Assembly: GCA_905182025.1 (NCBI GenBank)
Contig: CAJJAA010000003.1
Coordinates: 1-37,229, forward strand
Length of the DNA: 37,229 nt
Source: an uncultured OM182 clade bacterium
GTDB taxonomy: Bacteria; Pseudomonadota; Gammaproteobacteria; Pseudomonadales; Azotimanducaceae
Direction of reading: 5' to 3'
Under the pieces are notes generated by a model. The model had not been told where the DNA came from. It saw only the letters and a program-made list of their open reading frames with translations, and made no database searches. The translations under genes were made by a program, and so were the position numbers. Shown in pieces: positions 26,119 to 36,988 of this stretch (its first letter is position 1; each line of letters starts with the position of its first letter).

Positions 26119-26132
26119 GCGAATTTATTCGC
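26119..26132. promoter_or_regulatory. Inverted repeat GCGAAT-TT-ATTCGC upstream of the protease
   Basis: Perfect 6-base arms with a 2-base spacer, about 97 bases upstream of the start codon and downstream of the -10 candidate. It has the form of a repressor or activator site; no matching regulator is nearby. Confidence 0.28.
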
Positions 26133-26228
26133 GCTTGGCGGCTTTAAGTGTTTTGTTCATCCAACAATCCAATTGGCAAATAATCGGTCCGCCTCTGCGA
26201 GACGCCGGACTGACAATAGTGAGCGCTG

Positions 26229-29200
26229 ATGAAAGTTTTGTTCAAGAAATGTGGTTTGACTATGGGGTGTTTTTATAAGCGCGTAGTGCCAGCAATATGC
26301 AGCCTATGCCTTTTAGCAGCATGCGGCGGCGGTGGCTGGTGGTGGTGCGGCGCCTCCCGAAGTGCCGAATAGAGCACCCGTGCTAGCTGATTCCGGAAGT
26401 ATAGCGGTACTTGAAGGCACGACGAGCTTGACGGCCTTGGGCGCCACCGATGCAGACGGTGATTCGCTGACGTTTTCCATCATCCCCGGCGATGATCAAT
26501 CCCTCTTTACGATAACCTCAAGCGGCGTGCTGTCTTTTACCACGGCTCCCAATTTTGAGGCGCCCAACGACGCCAATACGGATAACGTCTATTTGCTGTC
26601 AGTTCAGGTTAGCGATGGCGTGCTGTCTGCTACTCAGTCTTTGACTGTCACCGTAACCGACGCCTTTGAGGGCCGTGTTGTGGATGCGCCGCTTGCCGGG
26701 GCGGCTGTATTTATTGATTTGAATGGCAATAGCCAATTAGACGCTGACGAACCCAGCGGTACCACTGATGCAAACGGCTATTTCAAATTCGACTTCTCTA
26801 CCGCTGCAGGGATTGGCGCCAAGGTCATTTCTAAGGGCGGCACAGACACAAAGACGGGTGAGGCATTGCCTAATCTTTTGCTCGTCTCCGATATGCCTGC
26901 AGATATCACCCAAGCCGCAAATATTACGCCACTGACTACCGTGCTTGCATTGCTAGATACCCTTGAAGCCAAGGTTCAATTGCTGTCGACCTTAGGTGTC
27001 AGCGGCACGCCTGAAGCGTTACTCACGATAGACGGTTGGGCTGAGGCCGAAGCGGGTGATGAGGATGCCAAAGCCGCACAGCGGGTTAACCAGCAGCTGG
27101 GTTTACTGCTGCAAACAGCGACGACCTTAACGGATGACGGCGACGCCTTTACTGATATTGCCATCGCGCTGGCCCAGTCCGTTGCAACGCACTTGTCAAC
27201 GCTGGCTCAGCTTGAAGGCAACATCGACTTGACGTCGCCAGTGAACATTCAGTCAATTTTGACACAGGTAGCTGCAGAGGCTGCACCTGATGTTGTTATC
27301 GAAACCTCTACCATTGTGGCGGTTGCGACCTCGGTCGCCAATGTAAACAGCGTTGTTGCTGATCCAGCCCTGAACCCTGTATCCGAGACGGCACAAGGAA
27401 TCGTTAAATCGACTCAAACGAGCCTGCAAACATCGGTCGCTCAATTGGTTGTTGGCGAGGTGAATGTGAATGACTTTTTGGCACAAACCAGTTCGCTGCA
27501 ATTGTTTGTAGACGTTGAGGTTGCCGTTGATGCGCCGGACAACGACAACGATGGTGTGCCTGATTTATTGGATCCCGATGACGACAACGATGATGTCCGC
27601 GATAGTGTCGATGCCTTTCCAACTGACTCGACCGAAAGTATAGATACGGATGGCGATGGTACCGGTAACAACGCTGACACAGACGATGACGGTGACGGTG
27701 TCGATGACACGAGAGACATCAACTCCCTCGACAGCTCGCTCACGCCGCCAACGGCTATATTAACAATGGATATTAGCGAAGGGCCCAGTCCGCTTCTGGT
27801 CTCGTTTAACGCATCTAGCAGCATTGCAGGCTTTGGCGATGACACCATCACAAGTTATACCTGGAATTTTGGCGATGGCGACTCGGCCACAGGCGAAGTG
27901 ACGTCTCACATTTACAACCAGGTAGGCAGCTTTGAGATCTCTCTGACACTGACGAACAGCGACGACTTGGCGCATACGGCGACGCAAACCGTCACGACGA
28001 GCCTGCTGACAAATTCTTTGGTCATAGAGGGTACTATTTTTGTCGCAAGTTCAGTCACTGTCGATAGCGACGTTAATGACTCAGGCAGTACGCCGGTAAG
28101 CAACAACACGCCAGCCACTGCGCAGTTTGTCACTAACCCTGTCACCATCGGTGGCTTTGCCAATGAGCCGGGTACAGGTCCTAACTTCGATGGTCAATCA
28201 AACCTGACCACCTCCGGCGATGAACTTGATGGGTACCGGATCAATGCGTTGGGCGGTGAAGTCATCAATTTGCGGATAGCAACTCGCGGCCAGGGCGACC
28301 TTGATCTTTTGCTATACGATGTCAATGGCCAACTCATCGACTTCTCGGTTTCGGCAACGGATAACGAATCCATTGTCATACCAAGCGGCGCCGCGACCTA
28401 TGATATTGTCGTCGAATCTTTTTCCGGCTTTTCTAACTATGTTTTGTCTGTCGGTCTGGACCCCGCGATCGCCAGTCTTTCAAACGCCTCCGCTTCAACC
28501 GCTGTGGTGATCGGCGACCTCGTCGTCATGCCGCGAAATGATCAGCAGGCACCGCGTATGCGCAGCCAGGCGCGGCGGGTCATTGGGACGAGAACAAGTG
28601 CCCGTGCTAGCGCGCACCTGTACCAATTTGGTAACAACATCACTGAGGTGCTCGCGCCCCGAGCGCGCGCACAAACGTTGCGACGACTTGCGACACATGG
28701 GCCGAGCATGACGGAGTTGAAATTAGCAACCCTGCTCGCGGCGAAGCAACTCAATCGGCAAGATGATGTGCAATACGCCGAACCAAACTATCTGCTCACC
28801 ACAAAAATTGAACCTAACGACGACTTATTTGTGCGGCAGTGGCACTACAAAAAAATTAACCTGCCTGCCGCTTGGAATGAATCGACGGGGTCTGCGAACG
28901 TCAAAATTGCAGTGCTCGATACGGGTATCGTGGCTAATCACCCAGACTTACAAACGCGTCTGTCAGCCGACAGCTATGACTTTATATCAAGTGTCAGCAA
29001 TGCAGGCGACGGCGATGGCGTAGACAGCGATGCGAGCGATCCTGGCGACGGTGAGGATAATACCGCCTGTTCGAGCGCAAGCAGCCGCAGTAGTTCTTTC
29101 CATGGCACTCACGTCGCCGGCACCATTGGCGCGTCGACCAACAACAATATCGGCACCGCAGGTATCACTTGGGCCGGTGAAATCATGAACCTGCGCGTCC

Positions 29201-30573
29201 TAGGATGTGGAGGCGGCAGCTCCTTTGATATCGCACAAGCATTGCTATATGCCGCCGGCGTTGAAAATGCCCTCGGTATATTGCCCACCAAGGCGGCGGA
29301 TGTGGCGAATCTTAGCTTGGGCGGAGGATCGCCCAGCAACGTGATGAATAATGCGGTTCAGGCCGCTCGCGCGGCGGGACTCATTATCATTGCCGCGGCT
29401 GGCAATAGCGGAGACTCCTCTCTGTCTTATCCCGCGTCATACGATGGTGTCATTTCAGTCGCCGCAACAGATCTTGGCGACCAACGCGCATTTTACTCCC
29501 AATTCAATGCCAGCGTTGATATCGCTGCACCCGGCGGGGATACGTCAATGGATCTGGACGCAGACGGTTTTCCTGACGGCGTTTTGAGCACCTTGGCGAA
29601 TCGATCGGATAGCCCCCAAATTGACTTTAATTATGGTTTTTATAACGGCACGTCGATGGCAGCACCGCACGTTGCCGGCGTCGTTGCATTGATGAAGTCC
29701 GTCAATCCGGCGCTAACACCTGATCTTGTCGATCAACTGATCAGCAGTCGCGCGATGACGGTTGATTTGGGTATTGCTGGTCGCGATGATAATTTTGGCC
29801 ACGGTAGAATTGATGCGCTGCTGGCGGTTCAGGCAGCTCAGCTGCTTGCCGACGGCACCATACCGATCACTGATACGCCAGCGCTGGGCGTCAGTCTTAG
29901 CCGCGTCAGTTTTGGCGCGACGCTGACCGAACGAAATATTACGTTGTTCAATGCGGGTACTGGCGACCTGTCGATCTCAGCGTTTACGCCATCATCTTCG
30001 CGTATAACCGTCACACCACCATCTGATACCGCGGGTGTGGGCGCGTATGTGTTGACATTAAATCGAACCGGGCTCGCCTCCGGGCAGTATATAGATAACA
30101 TTGATATTGTCTCCAATGGCGGCAATATCACCGTTAGTGTGCAATATGAAGTTCCCGGCGTTAACCAACAAACAGCCGGATCAGTGGGTGAGCTGTATGT
30201 CTTTCTAGTCAACTCGGAGACAGGACAAGCCGCTTTACAACAGCATCAATCTAATGCCGGCGAGTATGATTTTAGGTTCACGGGCGTTGAGCCAGGCGTG
30301 TACTTTATCGTCGCTGGATCCGACCCAGACAATAACGGCTTTGCAGGCGGCGCAGGTGAGGCACTCGGCATATATCCAACTCGAGATGATCCGCTGCTGA
30401 TTATTGCCAACAAAAGTTTTGCAGAATTGAATTTTGATGCCGCCTATGAGATTCCGCTGGAGGCAGCGACAGTCAGTCGAACAGAATCGGTCCAGAAAGG
30501 CCTGCAAGCGCTTTGTCAGCGCTCGTCCCAGCTGGGTAGTAGTCTGCCTTGCATCGCGTTATTCAGACGTTAA
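26229..30573 (+). CDS. Surface lipoprotein with cadherin-like, TSP3, PKD and subtilisin (S8) domains; frame broken at lipobox
   Basis: ATG 26229 starts a signal peptide ending LLAAC, with the lipid-modified Cys at 26322-26324, but that frame stops at about 26370. The main 1413-residue frame opens only at 26332, shifted by one base in a GGC/GGT tract, so a one-base indel is likely. Numbered from 26332: cadherin-like module about 15-110; SdrD_B-like segment 115-170 (EGRVVDAPLAGAAVFID); helical region to 395; Ca-binding TSP3 repeats 403-465; PKD 471-556; PPC-like beta domain about 629-712; I9-like propeptide ending QYAEPNY near 825; subtilisin domain with D863 (AVLDTG), H924 (HGTHVAG) and S1108 (GTSMAAPHVAG); then Ig-like and carboxypeptidase-regulatory-like domains. 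All catalytic residues are present. It should be an outer-surface or secreted protease, probably calcium stabilised. The first 450 residues duplicate the next gene. Confidence 0.88.
26368..27708 (+). repeat. Duplicated cadherin/SdrD_B/TSP3 cassette, copy A
   Basis: This segment is paralogous to 31196-32538 in the next gene at DNA and protein level. One 30-base block (26491-26520 and 31319-31348) is identical, and other long near-identical runs cover the start of the SdrD_B-like part and the TSP3 repeats. The two copies differ by one added codon and one lost base. Confidence 0.85.
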
Positions 30574-30905
30574 CGACTATGGCGATCAAACGGTTATACA
30601 GCCAACATTGTGAAGACTTAATCAGACATGGGCACTCAAGTGACTCGACGTCTGCACTATTTTGCTTCAGACGTAAACGATCTGTAGCGCCTAACACTTT
30701 AGTATTAATGCCGCTGCAGACGCGATTGCTGAAACAGTGTTTACGAAATGTGGAGTGACTATGCAGCGTTATCTAAAACTAGTAGTGATACGTTAGACTG
30801 CAAAAAATAATGTCACCGACAGAAAATTTTGATTCCACAACAAGCAGTCACACCACTTAAACGCATTGCGGGCAGGTGTCGCTTAGCGAACGCACCGGCA
30901 TAATT

Positions 30906-30968
30906 TCAGATTGCCGCACCGTTGATTATTGACGGCGTATCGTTGATATAAATCACGTGGCAATCTGA
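30906..30968. repeat. Long inverted repeat upstream of second lipoprotein
   Basis: TCAGATTGCC (30906-30915) and GGCAATCTGA (30959-30968) are perfect 10-base complements, with 43 bases between. It may form a stem-loop or flank a regulator-binding region; it is about 120-180 bases before the gene. Confidence 0.4.
30943..30956. promoter_or_regulatory. FNR/Anr-like box
   Basis: TTGATATAAATCAC differs from the FNR/Anr consensus TTGAT-N4-ATCAA by one base (last position). It is centred about 138 bases upstream of the lipoprotein ATG, farther than a class II site, and no promoter is placed between. Confidence 0.3.
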
Positions 30969-31087
30969 TAATGGTGGTACGGTCGCTTGAGAATGAGAAG
31001 ACAAATGTTACTCGGCTGTGGTGTCTATGTGGTCAAACAAATACAGCTTAATTTTTTCAGTAAAAAATATTGTTTTGACGGAACAGA

Positions 31088-32898
31088 ATGATGAAAAGAA
31101 AAGAAATTCCTCTTTTAGTAACGGTTTTATTTGTATTGGCTGTTACCGGGTGTGGCGGCGGTGGAAGTTCAAGCCCTGCCGATACCACTAACACTAACAG
31201 TGCGCCCAACATATTAGATCCCGGAGCACTGTCTATCCTTGAAGGTGCCACGAGCGTCACTACATTGAGTGCAACCGATGCCGACAGTGACTCACTGACT
31301 TTTTCAATCATTTCGAGCGATGATCAATCCCTCTTTACGATAACCTCAGCGGGCGTGCTGTCTTTCACTGCGCCGCCCGATTTTGAGACGCCCAGTAACG
31401 CCAATGCGGATAACGTCTATTTGCTGTCAGTGCAAGTGAGCGATGGCGCACTGTCGAACAATCAGTCTTTGACGGTCACCGTAACCGATGCGTTTGAGGG
31501 CCGTGTTGTTGATGCGCCTATAGCCGGGGCAGCAGTATTTATTGATTTAAATGGCAATAGCCAAATAGACGCCAACGAACCCAGCGGTACCACAGATGCA
31601 AATGGCTACTTCAACATCGAGCCGTTCACACCTGTCGCAGGGATTGTCCCTAAGATTATTTCCATTGGTGGTACAGATTCTAAGACGGGTAAGGCATTAC
31701 CGAATCTAGCGCTGGTGTCTGATGTGCCCGCAGATCTATCTCAAGCCGCGAATGTTACGCCACTGACCATGGTGCTTTCGTCGGTAGATACCCCTGAAGC
31801 GAAGGCTCAAGTGTTGATCGCATTAGGTATCAGCGGGACACCTGAAGAGTTGCTCACAACGGACGGTTGGGCTGAGGCTGAAGCGGGTGATGAGGATGCT
31901 AAAGCTGCGCAGCGAATCAACCAGCAATTGGGCTTGCTGCTACAAACAGCGACAACGTTGACTGATGACGGCGATGCGGATACTGATGTTACGGTAGCGC
32001 TGGCCCAGTCAGTCGCTAAGCAAGTGTCGACGATGGCTGAGTCTGAAGGAAGCGTCGATTTGACTTCACCAGCGAGCATTCAGTTCGTTTTGACACAAGC
32101 CGCCGCGGAGGCAACACCTAATGTGGTTATCGAAGCCTCTGCCATCGCAGCGGTCGCGACCTCTGTTGCCAACGTTAATACCGTGGTAGATGACCCGACC
32201 CTTGACCCTTTATCAGATATGGCACAAGAGATCGCTGAGTCGGCTCAAGAGAACCTGCAAACATCGTGGCTCAATTGACTTCTGGCGAAGTGGACGCGAG
32301 TGAGTTTTTAGAAGATACCAGTTCCACAGAGCTGTTTGTTAATGTTGTGGTTGCGGTTGATGCACCTGACAACGATAACGATGGTGTGCCAGATTTATTG
32401 GACCCCGATGACGATAACGATGACGTCCGCGACAGTGTCGATGCTTTCCCATCGGACTCGACCGAGAGCCTAGATACAGATGGCGACGGCATGGGCAACA
32501 ACGCCGATACAGATGATGATGGGGACGGTATTGTCGATACCGTTGACGGTTACCCATTAGTGAGTATCGGGACATTGCTCGATACAGACGCCGATGGTCG
32601 CCCGAATGATTGTGATAGTGCCTGTCAGGAATTAGGCATGGCTGCAGATACCGATGATGATGGTGACAACTCGCCAGACGCGGACGATGGTTTCCCGCTC
32701 ATATCGACCGGTATTTTGCTAGACACAGACCTCGACGGTATCCCCGATGATTGTGATTCGGCTTGCCTGCAATTGGGGATGCTTGCAGATGCAGATGATG
32801 ATGCTGACGGCGCGCTCGATTATGAAGATCCTTTCCCAAAAGATGGATCGATATTTATGGCTAGAGAAATCCCTTCCATTATCGAATTTTTGAGATAA
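31088..32898 (+). pseudogene. Lipoprotein paralogue with extended TSP3 calcium-binding repeats, one frameshift
   Basis: ATG 31088 starts a signal peptide with lipobox VTGC (Cys at 31151-31153) and a Gly-rich tether. The mature part repeats the protease N-terminus: cadherin-like (about 38-135), SdrD_B-like EGRVVDAPIAGAAVFID, helical region, then TSP3 repeats. At 32265-32266 the frame breaks: this copy reads TCGTGGC where copy A reads TCGGTCGC, so one G is lost. The shifted frame continues AQLTSGEVDASEFLEDT in register with copy A and runs to the TAA ending at 32898. Without the shift it is about 603 residues. There is no protease domain. The end has at least three extra repeats with Cys pairs (DCDSACQELGM, DCDSACLQLGM). 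Expected on the outer surface as a calcium-binding structural or adhesive protein (inference). The break may be an error or recent mutation. Confidence 0.82.
31196..32538 (+). repeat. Duplicated cadherin/SdrD_B/TSP3 cassette, copy B
   Basis: Copy B of the cassette in 26368-27708. It starts at the residues NSAPN after the lipoprotein tether and ends in DTDDDGDG of the TSP3 repeats. The one-base loss at 32265 lies within it and is exposed by comparison with copy A. Confidence 0.85.
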
Positions 32899-32901
32899 AA
32901 A

Positions 32902-34500
32902 ATGATTGAGAAACTTATATTAAAAACGCTTTTGCTGTCGGCGCTTGCTGTTCACGGCTAATCACTGCTTTTGCTGAGCTTATCGCGCGACCAAATCACC
33001 GATAAGTCTCAGACCTGTCTGGCGCGACTTCACCGCGAACCTTAGTCTCACCAGGTACACCATAGACATCCCCTTTGGCGGGCCGAATCGTCTGCTTTGT
33101 TTGTATTAACAGTAAACCGGAGTACCGCAAGTGGGCCAATCTCCAGCGGGACGCTGATACGCCGGCGTATGCTTATTTGACGAATATCGATGAGCGCGCG
33201 TGTGGTCGTTAACGATGCGAGACCGAACCGAGCGGTCGTTAGAGCAACCCAGCTCAGTCCTGATGACCCGGTGAGAGTTGAGTACTGGAATGCGACTAAC
33301 GCCGGCGCAGCTAGCCAGCCTTACCCACGACTTGTCGATGTGACAGAAGAAGCGACGGCTAGCTAATCCGTGTCGGCATCATGACCCTTGATCAGCTGCT
33401 TTATACAGTCAAAACGACCAAAAGGTGTTGCTACGGCGAGCGGTCTGAGTCGTCGCGAGTCGACGATTCGACCATTCAATACCAGAGGTGCGCTGTATCT
33501 GGATTCAGTTTGTCATCGACCAAAGTACGCCACTGGGGCAGAGCGAGGAGTACTACGCGACAAATCTATATTTTCAAGAAGGTGATGCTGGCTACGGCAC
33601 AATCGTCAACAAAGTATTTAAGCCCATAGGTTCTGGTTCCGAATTGTACCCCGCGGGGATACCCTATATTGCGGGTGCCACAAACATCGCATTTAGTGCC
33701 GATTACATTCGGTACGAAAGATACCTAGACTTGCATATTGCCGGGAACTTTGTTCAAAGCAAGCGTTTGATGGAGTCGGCCTGCGTCAGTCGTTACGGTC
33801 TCCTGGTCCTATGTGCCTGGTTGCGGGTATGGGGTCTACACCGCCGATGGAGATCGAAACGCAGAAACTTTTTTGGCGGAGTTTACGAATGCGAACAATG
33901 ATGTCGTGCAGGTACAAGTGGCGGGGTTTAGCGTAAGGCCGCCTGTATGCTTGTCGATCGCTTTTAGATGGATCTGTTGTTGCCGCGGAGCCGTGCAGCG
34001 GCCAAGCAGCTGCCACCACAGTGCCGGCGTTTGACGTGCCTGACCTAACAACAGTTGTTGGCGCTAGCGGGCAGGAATATATTGTCAGGGTGCTCAAGCC
34101 ACGAAAGGTCTATTCGCAGGTTGATACGAGCTTTTGTGACGGCCTTGTTGTGCGCGATACTTTGCCCACACCCAGCCATTTGTTTTTTGAAGGCAACAAT
34201 ATTATCACCGCTGTGCCCGCAGCCGGGGCCGTGTTGGTCAATGATTTTGCCTCCGACCCCGATTTAGACCCGCTCTACGCAGGTAAGGTGTATTCGCCAA
34301 TCGAAGATAACGACGCAGACGGTGTGCAGAATTATGCAGACATGTTTCCTGAGGACGGCACAAAATCTGCCGACCTGGACTATGACGGAGTCCCAGATGA
34401 GAGTGATGTGAGTGACGATCGCGTTAAGTTTGATAATCTAAATTTCGAGTATCCAGATGCAATTGAGTACATTACGCCGTCAATGTATCAAGGGGAGTAA
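32902..34500 (+). pseudogene. Secreted protein with acidic TSP3-like repeats, fragmented in several frames
   Basis: A new gene starts at ATG 32902 (MIEKLILKTLLLSALAV, signal-peptide-like), but its frame stops at 32961. Coding-like text continues across frames: PVWRDFTANLSLTRYTIDIP, then NSKPEYRKWANLQRDADTPA, then RAVVRATQLSPDDPVRVEYW (to about 33366). QSEEYYATNLYFQEGDAGYG follows (from about 33500), then VYTADGDRNAETFLAEFTNA (33840-33900). The last frame runs from about 33967 to TAA 34500. It has VGASGQEYIVRVLKPRKVY and a C-terminal acidic repeat, DNDADGVQNYADMFPEDGTK, like the TSP3 repeats upstream. At least six frame changes are needed. I do not recognise a catalytic domain. Either a decayed gene or a poorly determined stretch. 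Confidence 0.6.
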
Positions 34501-34651
34501 CGTTAACATGGCGGTTATCTAATCTGTGGAATCTGGCAGTTCTCGGAGTTAAGACGGGGAACGTACTTCGTTAGACAATGTATCAGATGTGAACATGCTG
34601 ACCGGAACTGCGGTAGAATAAGGCTTTGTAAAACAGACAGGAATCAAAACC

Positions 34652-36056
34652 GTGGCGTTAAGTTGTTTCAAGGCCTATGACATAAGAGGCCGGGTACCGG
34701 ATGAGTTAAATACAGATGTTGCTTACCGGATAGGAAGGGCATTTGCGGCTAAAATTTTGCCGACGAAGGTCGTCGTTGGACATGACATACGACTGTCCAG
34801 CCCCGAGATCTGTGATGCATTGATTGAGGGTCTGCGAGACAGTGGTGTCGATGTGTACCACATTGGTGAGTGTGGAACCGAAGAAATTTATTTTGCGACC
34901 TCGCACTTCAATATGGATGGCGGCATCGTGGTGACGGCGAGTCACAATCCCAAAGACTACAACGGCATGAAGCTCGTTCGTGAAGGTTCGAGACCGATAA
35001 GTGGTGACACTGGTCTTAAAGAGATTGAGCAACTTGTTGAAACAGCCGATTTTGGCGACCCGAAGCAAAGAGGGGCGTTGTCAACACTCGATCATCGCGA
35101 CGCCTACATTCGAGCATCTGCTGAGTCCTACGTCGACCTCGCCTACGCTGAAGCCACTGAAGATTGTCGTCAACGCCGGCAACGGCGGCGCTGGTGCCGT
35201 CATTGATCGGTTGGAAGCTCTGACGGGCGCCAACAAACTTGCCCGTCGAGTTTATCAAGGTGCACCATCGAAGCCTGATGGTCACTTTCCCAATGGCGTG
35301 CCCAACCCTTTGCTAGTTGCCAGAAATCCGCGACATCGACCATCGATGCTGTGTTACTGCACCATGGGGCAGACCTCGGCTTGGCCTGGGATGGTGACTT
35401 TCGACCGCTGCTTCTTTCTATCGACGCACAGATGGTCGATTTTGTCGAAGGCTACTACGTGGTGGGTTTGTTGGCCGAGGCGTTCTTGAAGCAGACGAAG
35501 GTCCTGCTGCGCGTATCGTTCACGATCCGCTAGACTGACGTGGAACACGAGTTGATATTGTCGCAGTCCATTGGGCGGTACGAGGCGGTGACTGAGCAAG
35601 ACCGGTCATGCTTTTATTAAGGAGCGAATGCGAATAGAGGATGCGGCCTATGGCGGAGAAATGAGTGCGCATCACTATTTTAGGGATTTTGCGTATTGTG
35701 ACTCCGGTATGGTGCCTTGGTTACTGGTCATTGGTTTAATCTCGGCTAGCGGCAAGACCCTCGCTGAATTGGTTGATGATCGAATGGCGTTATTTCCTGC
35801 CAGCGGCGAGATTAATCGTCGAATTGAGAATGCTGCGGCATTGATCAGTTCGTTAGAATCAAAGTACAGTGTTGATGCAAACAGCATTGATCATACGGAC
35901 GGCTTAAGTGTCGAGTTTGCCGATTGGCGCTTTAACGTGCGTATGTCTAACACAGAGCCTGTTGTGCGACTCAACGTTGAATCCCGTGCTGATACGGCGC
36001 TAATGGAACTAAAAACTCAGGAGTTGCTTGATCTGATGGGGGGCGAGGACTTGTGA
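34652..36056 (+). pseudogene. manB: Phosphomannomutase/phosphoglucomutase (CpsG/ManB type), multiple frameshifts
   Basis: GTG 34652 follows AGGA; the start MALSCFKAYDIRGRVPDELN matches CpsG. Conserved blocks survive in shifting frames: VTASHNPKDYNGMKLV (phosphoserine loop), [103 protein letters not shown] and [19 protein letters not shown]. Breaks lie near 35144, 35318, 35401, 35418, 35490 and 35530-35600. Several look like one-base homopolymer changes. The summed length is about 467 residues, close to the usual 456. The enzyme interconverts mannose 6- and 1-phosphate for GDP-mannose and surface polysaccharide. Conserved residues beside every break argue for sequence error or very recent loss. 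The following gene overlaps its stop. Confidence 0.85.
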
Positions 36057-36973
36057 AATTTGTTCAGCTTGAACAAGTACGATTGGCTTATGAAGATATC
36101 GGGCGTGACACGGATCCCGCTTTTGTACTTATTCGAGGTTTAGGCACGCAACTTACTGACTGGTCTGACGCGTTTATTGAGGGGTTGCTCGCGCAAAACC
36201 TGCGAGTGATTCGGTTTGATAACCGTGATGTTGGTCTATCGACGCATTTCAATCAGCCGATTAAACCGAATCTTAAGCGCATTGCTTCGGGCGAAGATAC
36301 TGCGCCCTATACGGCCTACGATATGGCCGCAGATGTGATGAGTCTTATGAATGCGCTTTCAATTGAACGGGCACATATCTTTGGCATTTCAATGGGCGGC
36401 ATGATTGCCCAGATTATCGCCGCTAAGTATCCACTAAGAGTTTTGTCTTTGTGCTCTGTCATGTCGTCGTCAGGTCGATCCGGCTTACCTGGGCCGAGCC
36501 CGCAAGCCCAGCAAGCTTTGATGCGCGAGTCAGATGAAGCAAGTAGCGCTGATGAGATAATTAAGCAAACGGCAGAGGATATGGTGATATTTGGAAGCCC
36601 CGGATATCCCGAAACGCTGCAACAAAGACTCGCTCGGGCGGGTGCGAGCTATGCGCGGAGTTACGATCCAATGGGTGTAGCCTACCAAATGGCGGCGATC
36701 GTGGCTGCGGGTAGCCGAATCGAACTGCTGAACAGTATTGCCGTTGCGACGACGGTCATACATGGAAAAGAAGATGCGTTGATCCCGCTGGCTTGCGGAG
36801 AAGATACGGCGAAAAGCATTGCCAATGCGGTAATGATTGCGGTGACCGGAATGGGACATAACATACCGGATGCCTTGGTACCCGAAATGTTGTCGATTGT
36901 TGCCAATCACATTGATCGTGTCGCGCAGCCTGAAGACTCGGCGGTAAAAGGTTCAACGTCAGTAAAGCGTTAA
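36053..36973 (+). CDS. Alpha/beta hydrolase
   Basis: 306 residues from GTG 36053, whose GTGA overlaps the stop of the phosphomannomutase, so translation is coupled. The fold marks are the nucleophile elbow FGISMGG with S113, an acid near D241 (HGKEDALIP) and H269 in VTGMGHNIP. The oxyanion region is [11 protein letters not shown] instead of the usual HGGPG. The set resembles bacterial aclacinomycin-methylesterase-type and PytH-like serine hydrolases; the substrate is unknown. A cytoplasmic enzyme without signal peptide. DjlA begins 16 bases later on the same strand and may share the transcript. Confidence 0.85.
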   Translation: MKFVQLEQVRLAYEDIGRDTDPAFVLIRGLGTQLTDWSDAFIEGLLAQNLRVIRFDNRDVGLSTHFNQPIKPNLKRIASGEDTAPYTAYDMAADVMSLMNALSIERAHIFGISMGGMIAQIIAAKYPLRVLSLCSVMSSSGRSGLPGPSPQAQQALMRESDEASSADEIIKQTAEDMVIFGSPGYPETLQQRLARAGASYARSYDPMGVAYQMAAIVAAGSRIELLNSIAVATTVIHGKEDALIPLACGEDTAKSIANAVMIAVTGMGHNIPDALVPEMLSIVANHIDRVAQPEDSAVKGSTSVKR

Positions 36974-36988
36974 GGATTAATTGAAGAT

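Larger units (their letters stand above)
25835..26228. other. Intergenic region upstream of surface protease
   Basis: About 390 bases without a supported gene between divergent starts. The left part is rich in short CTG/CAG palindromes (26010-26035), and the middle is A/T-rich (26045-26075) and contains TATAAT at 26054-26059. No tRNA or small ORF with a ribosome site was found. Confidence 0.5.
30574..31087. other. Gap of about 510 bases between the two lipoprotein genes
   Basis: No gene with a ribosome site is seen; short plus-strand frames overlap the protease end and look like shadows. It holds an inverted repeat (30906-30968), an FNR/Anr-like box inside it (30943-30956), and near 30745 a 19-base stretch matching the protease signal-peptide start at 17 of 19 bases. 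Confidence 0.5.

Noticed and set aside
27538..27708. GAT/GAC-rich tandem repeat as a possible CRISPR or satellite
   Set aside because: It is simply codon repetition of Asp-rich TSP3 motifs in frame; units are not identical DNA.
27253..27851. Minus-strand frames inside the protease gene
   Set aside because: They lie opposite Asp-rich TSP3 codons and are composition shadows, as are similar ones at 32271-32575.
30549..30758. Plus-strand 69-residue frame at the protease 3' end
   Set aside because: It overlaps the protease frame, starts without a ribosome site and has no recognisable features.
33381..33629. 82-residue frame as a separate gene
   Set aside because: Its protein text is not coherent; neighbouring frames continue the surface-protein sequence better, so it is part of the broken gene.
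35001..35533. Two short frames as separate proteins
   Set aside because: They are pieces of the phosphomannomutase carrying its conserved motifs.
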